Shown here piece by piece: positions 5,661 through 10,325 of a stretch of DNA of 10,325 nucleotides; the stretch's first letter is position 1; every line of letters starts with the position of its first letter. Source of the DNA: Bacilli bacterium (lineage in GTDB: Bacteria; Bacillota_I; Bacilli_A; RF39; UBA660); contig JAQVZB010000039.1 of assembly GCA_029004695.1 (NCBI GenBank), forward strand, positions 1 through 10,325, in the 5' to 3' direction. The position numbers and the translations under genes are program-made. Below the pieces are notes generated by a model. The model had not been told where the DNA came from, did not search any database, and was given only the letters and a program-made list of their open reading frames with translations.

Positions 5661-6389
5661 TTATTCATTATATATAAATATATATCGATCTTTTCCAGCT
5701 AAATCTTTTTCGATTTTAATTTTACTATCTGAAAAGTATTCTTTTGCAAGGTTTTTTAATTCTCTACCTAAAGTTTCTTCTATCTCTAAAGCAATAAGAA
5801 ATTTTTTATATAAAAATTCTTTTCCGATTTCAAATATCTTTTTATAATAAATTAAACCTGTTTCATCAGCATAAATAGCAATTTTAGGCTCATATTTTGT
5901 TGCCGGGTCTATTTTATCGCCCAACTTAATATAAGGCGGATTACTTACTAAAATATCATAATTATTAATCATATTATATTTAAAAACATCTTTTTGAATA
6001 AAATTAATTTTAACTTTATTAATTTTAGCATTCTTCTTAGCAAGTGTTAAGGCTTTTCTGCTTATATCGATGGCAGTTATTTCTAATGAAGGTACTTCCG
6101 ATTTTAGAATTATACTTATACAACCTGAACCAGTTCCTATTTCTAATAATGACCCTTTATTTAAATTTAATTTATTGATATAATGTAGCGTTTTTTCAAC
6201 TAAAGTTTCAGTTTCAAATCTTGGTATTAATACATTTTTATTTACACATATTTTTTTTCCATAAAAATCAACATTTCCAATTAAATATTGAATTGGATAA
6301 TGATTTTTTATTTTCTTTATAACTGCTTCAATATCGACATATTTTGCTTTTAATAATTTTAAATCTTTTTCATTTAATTTATTTTTCAT
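5661..6389 (-). CDS. prmC: Peptide chain release factor N5-glutamine methyltransferase
   Basis: It uses S-adenosylmethionine to methylate the glutamine of the GGQ motif of release factors. In this 242-residue protein the SAM-binding motif is EIGTGSGC (83-90), the acidic residue after beta-2 lies in AIDIS (106-110), and the catalytic NPPY is at 150-153. The PIQYLIGN...DFYG...VLIPRFETE segment (32-61) is typical of PrmC rather than generic HemK-like methyltransferases. The N-terminal helical domain is shorter than usual (family often ~280 residues). It overlaps the end of prfA, its substrate's gene, by 11 bases. Confidence 0.95.
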   Translation of the reverse strand: MKNKLNEKDLKLLKAKYVDIEAVIKKIKNHYPIQYLIGNVDFYGKKICVNKNVLIPRFETETLVEKTLHYINKLNLNKGSLLEIGTGSGCISIILKSEVPSLEITAIDISRKALTLAKKNAKINKVKINFIQKDVFKYNMINNYDILVSNPPYIKLGDKIDPATKYEPKIAIYADETGLIYYKKIFEIGKEFLYKKFLIALEIEETLGRELKNLAKEYFSDSKIKIEKDLAGKDRYIFIYNE

Positions 6390-7443
6390 TTTGATTTTCC
6401 GTTTTTCTTTTTAAATCTTCAGTTATTAGAGCTTCTATAATTGGTTCAAGGTTGCCATTCATAATTCGATCTAATTCCATAATACTTAAATTAACCCGAT
6501 GATCAGTCACTCTATTATTCGGATAATTATAAGTTCTAATTTTTTCAGAGCGATCTCCAGTTCCAATTTTATTTTTTCGATCAACATCACTAGCATTTTC
6601 TTTTTCACGAAGAGCTATATCATACAATTTTGCTTTTAATACTTTCATAGCTGCTTCTTTATTCTTAATTTGACTTCTTTCATTTTGACATGTTACAACT
6701 ATTCCAGTAGGAATATGGGTTAAACGAACCGCTGAATCGGTGGTATTAACACCTTGACCACCTTTACCACTACTACGATAGACATCTACTCTTATATCTT
6801 CTTGTTTGATATCTAATTCAACATCTTCAGCTTCAGGCATAACAGCTACAGTTGCTGTAGAAGTATGAATTCTTCCTTGAGCTTCAGTTTCAGGCACTCT
6901 TTGAACACGATGAGCACCATTTTCGAATTTTAACTTCGAATAAACATTATTACCTTTAATGGAAAATTCTATTTGAGTAAATCCCCCACTGGAACCTTCT
7001 AAAGCATTATTTATTTCGATTTTCCAATTATTTAAATCAGCATATTTGGAATACATTCTAAATAAATCCCCAGCAAAAATATTAGCTTCATCGCCACCAG
7101 CTGCTCCTCTAATTTCCATAATAATATTTTTACCATCATTTTCATCTTTAGGAACTAATAATATTTCTAATTCTTTAATTAATTTTACTAATTTTAATTC
7201 TAATGTTTCGATTTCATTTTTAGCTATTTCTGCCATTTCAGAATCATTTATTAATAATTTTAATTCTTCGATTTCATTTTTTATTTTTTTAAATTCACGA
7301 AATTTAAATACAACTTCTTCTAAATTCATTTTTTCTTGATTTAATTTATTTAATTTTACATAATCATTCATTATATCTGGATTTAATAATTCAAAATTTA
7401 ATTCATTATATTTTTTTTCAATAAATTCTAGTCTATTTATCAT
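6379..7443 (-). CDS. prfA: Peptide chain release factor 1
   Basis: RF1 ends translation at UAA and UAG. The 354-residue length is normal. An N-terminal helical, Lys/Glu-rich domain (~1-105) precedes the codon-recognition domain, whose RVPETEAQGRIHT carries the PxT tripeptide of RF1 (P184-E185-T186); RF2 would have SPF. The peptidyl-hydrolysis loop is SSGKGGQGVN, with GGQ at 228-230. IRGAAGGDEANIFAGDL (111-127) is also characteristic. The ATG has a GAAGGAAAAG ribosome binding site. It lies 41 bases after rpoE with no terminator between them, so rpoE-prfA-prmC probably form one transcript. Confidence 0.98.
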   Translation of the reverse strand: MINRLEFIEKKYNELNFELLNPDIMNDYVKLNKLNQEKMNLEEVVFKFREFKKIKNEIEELKLLINDSEMAEIAKNEIETLELKLVKLIKELEILLVPKDENDGKNIIMEIRGAAGGDEANIFAGDLFRMYSKYADLNNWKIEINNALEGSSGGFTQIEFSIKGNNVYSKLKFENGAHRVQRVPETEAQGRIHTSTATVAVMPEAEDVELDIKQEDIRVDVYRSSGKGGQGVNTTDSAVRLTHIPTGIVVTCQNERSQIKNKEAAMKVLKAKLYDIALREKENASDVDRKNKIGTGDRSEKIRTYNYPNNRVTDHRVNLSIMELDRIMNGNLEPIIEALITEDLKRKTENQNEK

Positions 7444-7484
7444 AACTTTTCCTTCTTTCTTTTTTAATTATATAAAGGAATAAG

Positions 7485-7922
7485 CTATAAATTTTCTTGA
7501 TCCTCATCATCTAAGACGATTAAATCTTCTAAACCATCATCTTCATCATCATCAGGAGAATCATCTTCATCATAGTTTATTTCGGTATCTACTTCATCTT
7601 CATTTTCTATTTCAAGGTCTTCTTCTAAATTTATATCGATATCTTCTTCTTCATCATCTTCTAGCATTACTTTTGTATTATGATTAATTTTTAAATCCCA
7701 ATATCCATTTTCAAGCATTATGAATCTTTTATCGGTTATTAATAATTCAAAAAAATCAGCAATACCATTAGTAAATTCTTCTTCGGGCAATTTCATTGCT
7801 TTAATTACAGCTTTAAATAATTCCTGAATTTTCATTTTCTTTTTACTTGATTCTAATATTAAATAAGCTACATCATCATATGACTTAGTATCAATTTCTT
7901 CTTGAGTTAATTTTATTTTCAT
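7485..7922 (-). CDS. rpoE: DNA-directed RNA polymerase delta subunit
   Basis: The delta subunit of Bacillota RNA polymerase lowers nonspecific DNA binding, promotes recycling and alters sensitivity to initiating-nucleotide levels. In this 145-residue protein residues ~5-80 form a HARE-HTH-type winged-helix domain (SYDDVAYLILESSKKKMKIQELFK..., ending ENGYWDLK). Residues ~88-145 are an almost uninterrupted Asp/Glu tail, the unstructured acidic region that gives delta its function. It is somewhat shorter than the B. subtilis protein (~173 residues). A strong AGGAGG ribosome binding site (7927..7932) lies four bases before the ATG. It should not be confused with the E. coli sigma factor also called rpoE. 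Confidence 0.95.
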   Translation of the reverse strand: MKIKLTQEEIDTKSYDDVAYLILESSKKKMKIQELFKAVIKAMKLPEEEFTNGIADFFELLITDKRFIMLENGYWDLKINHNTKVMLEDDEEEDIDINLEEDLEIENEDEVDTEINYDEDDSPDDDEDDGLEDLIVLDDEDQENL

Positions 7923-7989
7923 TTTTCCTCCTATATTTTTAAATTATTATGTTTATTATTTACTTTTTGTTCATTTTTAAACACGTTTA

Positions 7990-8017
7990 ATTTTATCATA
8001 ATATATTATATTGTCAA
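7990..8017 (-). promoter_or_regulatory. Sigma-A promoter of rpoE
   Basis: On the minus strand, a consensus -35 TTGACA (8012..8017), a 16-bp spacer and -10 TAAAAT (7990..7995) with an extended TG (TGATAAAAT). The leader is about 60 bases. A near-palindrome TTAAACACGTTTAA (7977..7990) sits at the expected transcript start. Confidence 0.75.
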
Positions 8018-8025
8018 TATAATAT
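8003..8025. repeat. Palindrome centred on the rpoE -35 box
   Basis: ATATTATATT (8003..8012) and AATATAATAT (8016..8025) are exact 10-bp reverse complements with the 3-base centre GTC on the plus strand. The centre and inner bases make up the TTGACA -35 box. No T-run follows, so it is unlikely to be a terminator for the upstream gene; an operator is possible. AT-only arms make chance occurrence more plausible. Confidence 0.45.
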
Positions 8026-8035
8026 TTTTGATTAA

Positions 8036-8320
8036 TTAAAGTTCGATTTTTATTACGTTTTTTACATCTTTTTCACTATTAAGTTCATAATTAAAAATCC
8101 ACTTATTTGTATGATTATAATAATTCATTTCTATTATTTCAATAGGAAATGTTTTTTTTTCTTTATTTAATGTAAAATATACTTTTTTATTCATAAAATC
8201 TAACTTAATTTTATAATCCAATTCTGATTTAATAATAGCTAAATTATTTTGATCAAAAAATACTTTATTTTTATCGATATTCATTTTTTTATTATTTTTA
8301 TAGAATTCTATTTTTTTCAT
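8036..8320 (-). CDS. Small hypothetical protein, possibly DUF1934/YwiB-like
   Basis: A 94-residue soluble protein without signal peptide, rich in Lys, Asn and Ile, with alternating patterns suggesting beta strands. The C-terminal half (FPIEIIEMNYYNHTNKWIFNYELNSEKDVKNVIKIEL) resembles the last strands of the DUF1934 (YwiB) lipocalin-like beta-barrel family. Genes of that family occur near argS and rpoE in Bacillota, and this one lies just upstream of rpoE. The protein is shorter than the usual ~140 residues and lacks the N-terminal strands. Coding is supported by a GGAG ribosome binding site before the ATG and by its position. An A9 run (8152..8160) lies mid-gene and could invite slippage. Family assignment is tentative. 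Confidence 0.6.
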   Translation of the reverse strand: MKKIEFYKNNKKMNIDKNKVFFDQNNLAIIKSELDYKIKLDFMNKKVYFTLNKEKKTFPIEIIEMNYYNHTNKWIFNYELNSEKDVKNVIKIEL

Positions 8321-8383
8321 AATATCTCCATAAATATATTAGCATAAATATAATAAAATATTCCATAATAATAACGGTGAATA

Positions 8384-10300
8384 ATGAAACCAATAAACTT
8401 TATAATAAAATTAACGACATTTTTATTTATATGCATAATTATATTAATATCAGGTTTATATATATATGCATATTTTTCTGATGAAATAACATTAAATACA
8501 ACCAATAGAGTTCAAATATATGATTATAATAATGACATTGTGTATCAAGGAAGTGGTGATAGAAAATGGGTAAAATTAAATGACATTTCAGATTATGTAA
8601 AAGAAGCTATTGTTAGTGTTGAAGATAAAAACTTTTATAAACATAACGGTTTTGATTATTTAAGAATTATAAAATCTTTTTTTAATAATTTTAAAGAACA
8701 AAAAATAATAGCTGGTGCTTCTACTATTTCTATGCAATATGTAAAAAATATGTACTTAGATTTTAATCAAACATGGGAAAGAAAAATAGAAGAAGCATTT
8801 CTTACAATAAATTTAGAAACTCATTATACAAAAGATGAAATATTAGAAGGATACTTAAATACCATTAATTTTGGAAGAGGTAATTTTGGTATTGAAAGTG
8901 CTAGTCAGTATTATTTTAATAAAAAAAGCAGTGATTTAACCTTAGAAGAAGCTATTATTTTAGTAGGTATTCCCAGAAGTCCAGAAAATTATAATCCCAT
9001 TAGTAATTATGACTTATCTGTTACTAGAGGTAAAAATGTAGCTAAAAGTATGATTAAAAATAAGTATATTACTAAAGAAGAATATGATAATTTATTTCAA
9101 AATCAAATAATTACCTATGGTAAAAAAGAAACTAACAATTTACTAACTTTTATGTATTACCATGATGCCGTTATGCAAGAATTAAATTCAATTAAAACCA
9201 TTCCTAAATCATTAATTAAATATGGGGGTATAAAAATATATACTAACTTTAATATCGATATTCAAACTAAAATGGAAAAGGCAATAATGGAAAATATTAC
9301 TGATATGGAAGTTCAAACAGCAAGTGTCGTAATTGATCCTAAAACTGGAGGTATAACTGCCTTATCTGGAGGAGTAGATTATTCGATTAGTCAATATAAT
9401 AGAGCTAGTAAAGCTGAAAGACAAGTTGGTTCTATTATTAAACCTTTTCTTTATTATGCTGCCCTTGAAAATAATATGACTTCAGCATCAACTTTTAAAA
9501 GTGAAATTACTAGTTTTGTATTTGCTGATAATGAGACATATAGTCCAACTAATTATGCTAATTCCTATGCTAATAAAGAAATAACCATGGCAGCAGCAAT
9601 GGCTTATTCAGATAATATTTATGCAGTTAAAACTCACTTATTTTTAGGCGAAAAAACCTTAGTTGATTCTTTAAAACTAGCTGGATTGGAAAAAAATATT
9701 AAAGCGAATCCTTCTTTAGCTTTAGGAGCTACCGAATTAAATATGCTTGATATAGCGCAAGCTTATAGTACAATTGCAAATTATGGAACCTATAACAAAT
9801 TATTTTTTATTAATAGAGTTGAAGATTTAGAGGGAAATATATTATATGAACACAAATTAGAGCCCGATGAAGTATTAAATAAAGATTATGTTTATATCTT
9901 AAATGAAATGCTTACGACAACATATAATTCTAATTTTATTGATTACATGTCACCGACAGTTTATTCTTTAAACTCAAGAATAACAAAAAAATATGCTTTA
10001 AAAAGTGGTACTACTGATTATGATTACTGGTTTGTAGGCTATAATCCGAATTTATTAATGTTGGTTTGGAGTGGAAATGATAATAATAAAGTCGTTGATA
10101 AAAGTTATTCTAGTAAAATAAAATCAATTTGGTGTGATACTACTGAATTTGCATTAAAAGATATGGAAAATACTTGGTATGAACCAAGCGAAAATATTAT
10201 TGCCCTTCCTCTTAATGCTATTACTGGAAAATATACAACTAATAATAAAAACACCACCTTATTTTATTTTAAAAAAGGTTCCGAACCAATCCAAGAATAA
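8384..10300 (+). CDS. Class A penicillin-binding protein (bifunctional peptidoglycan glycosyltransferase/transpeptidase)
   Basis: It polymerises lipid II and cross-links stem peptides on the outer face of the membrane. In this 638-residue protein a membrane anchor spans ~10-31. The GT51 domain (~55-230) has the catalytic VEDKNFYKHNGFD (E80), GASTISMQ (111-118), the ERKIEEA segment (132-138) and GYLNTINFGRGNFGIESAS. The transpeptidase domain (~310-595) has SIIK with the acylated S350, SDN (409-411) and KSGTT (540-544). The C-terminus is short, with no PASTA domains. It is one of the smaller class A enzymes; B. subtilis pbpG, a forespore-active enzyme, is a possible counterpart, but the subclass is uncertain. 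GGTGA precedes the ATG by three bases. It diverges from the 8036..8320 gene across 63 bp that include a TATAAT (8349..8354) lacking a good -35 box. Confidence 0.95.
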   Translation: MKPINFIIKLTTFLFICIIILISGLYIYAYFSDEITLNTTNRVQIYDYNNDIVYQGSGDRKWVKLNDISDYVKEAIVSVEDKNFYKHNGFDYLRIIKSFFNNFKEQKIIAGASTISMQYVKNMYLDFNQTWERKIEEAFLTINLETHYTKDEILEGYLNTINFGRGNFGIESASQYYFNKKSSDLTLEEAIILVGIPRSPENYNPISNYDLSVTRGKNVAKSMIKNKYITKEEYDNLFQNQIITYGKKETNNLLTFMYYHDAVMQELNSIKTIPKSLIKYGGIKIYTNFNIDIQTKMEKAIMENITDMEVQTASVVIDPKTGGITALSGGVDYSISQYNRASKAERQVGSIIKPFLYYAALENNMTSASTFKSEITSFVFADNETYSPTNYANSYANKEITMAAAMAYSDNIYAVKTHLFLGEKTLVDSLKLAGLEKNIKANPSLALGATELNMLDIAQAYSTIANYGTYNKLFFINRVEDLEGNILYEHKLEPDEVLNKDYVYILNEMLTTTYNSNFIDYMSPTVYSLNSRITKKYALKSGTTDYDYWFVGYNPNLLMLVWSGNDNNKVVDKSYSSKIKSIWCDTTEFALKDMENTWYEPSENIIALPLNAITGKYTTNNKNTTLFYFKKGSEPIQE

Positions 10301-10301
10301 A

Positions 10302-10325
10302 AGAAGTTAATTTTTATTAACTTCT
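10302..10325 (+). terminator. Intrinsic terminator after the penicillin-binding protein gene, cut by the window edge
   Basis: AGAAGTTAA (10302..10310) and TTAACTTCT (10317..10325) form a perfect 9-bp stem with a 6-base loop, starting two bases after the TAA stop. The T-tract would lie beyond the window and cannot be seen. Confidence 0.65.

Noticed and set aside
5614..5700. Forespore sigma promoter upstream of spoIIR (GAATA, 18 bp, CATTATTA)
   Set aside because: It matches only loosely and lacks the GG-containing -10 expected for sigma-F; such matches are frequent by chance in this base composition.
7046..7339. Plus-strand open frame opposite prfA
   Set aside because: It is the antisense of the RF1 helical domain; the Asn/Ser/Phe-rich translation reflects the opposite strand of AT-rich codons.
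8317..8505. Minus-strand open frame overlapping the start of the penicillin-binding protein gene
   Set aside because: It overlaps the membrane-anchor codons of that gene and the divergent promoter region, with no recognisable protein features.

Overview
The window comes from a very AT-rich, low-GC Gram-positive bacterium of the Bacilli/Bacillota type. The evidence is an RNA polymerase delta subunit with an acidic tail, SpoIIR (the trigger of pro-sigma-E processing in endospore formers), a MurZ-like MurA, strong AGGAGG-type ribosome binding sites and clear TTGACA/TATAAT-type promoters. TGG is the tryptophan codon, and TAA, TAG and once TGA serve as stops, so the code looks standard. The species cannot be named from the sequence.

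From right to left, the minus strand carries a conserved housekeeping block: a small DUF1934-like gene, rpoE (delta), prfA (RF1), prmC (RF1 methyltransferase), spoIIR, mntP-like, murA and rpmE. From memory, the same genes cluster in Bacillus subtilis (rpoE, murAB, rpmE, prfA, prmC, spoIIR, mntP), and this synteny supports the individual calls. RF1 and the enzyme that methylates its GGQ motif overlap by 11 bases and are probably translationally coupled. Visible promoters precede rpoE, murA and rpmE. A class A penicillin-binding protein is transcribed divergently on the plus strand and ends in a terminator at the right edge.

The accessory part is at the left. A minus-strand gene for an 845-residue secreted or membrane-anchored protein (265..2802) holds two tandem copies of a ~320-residue module. 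Each copy ends in a ~110-bp block of about 61-62% GC, in striking contrast to its AT-rich surroundings. Between the two blocks, substitutions fall almost only in codon positions 1 and 2 of scattered codons (14 of 16 sites). All 16 are compatible with adenines in a common template, 11 codons change amino acid, and the bases between them are identical. This is the fingerprint of diversity-generating retroelement (DGR) variable regions. A perfect 10-bp hairpin without a T-tract lies downstream of the stop codon. No reverse transcriptase or template repeat is in the window, so they would have to lie beyond the left edge or elsewhere in the genome.

At the extreme left a further minus-strand gene begins, with its own promoter, Shine-Dalgarno sequence and ATG. 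All three are enclosed by a long imperfect inverted repeat that could hide the ribosome binding site in read-through RNA.
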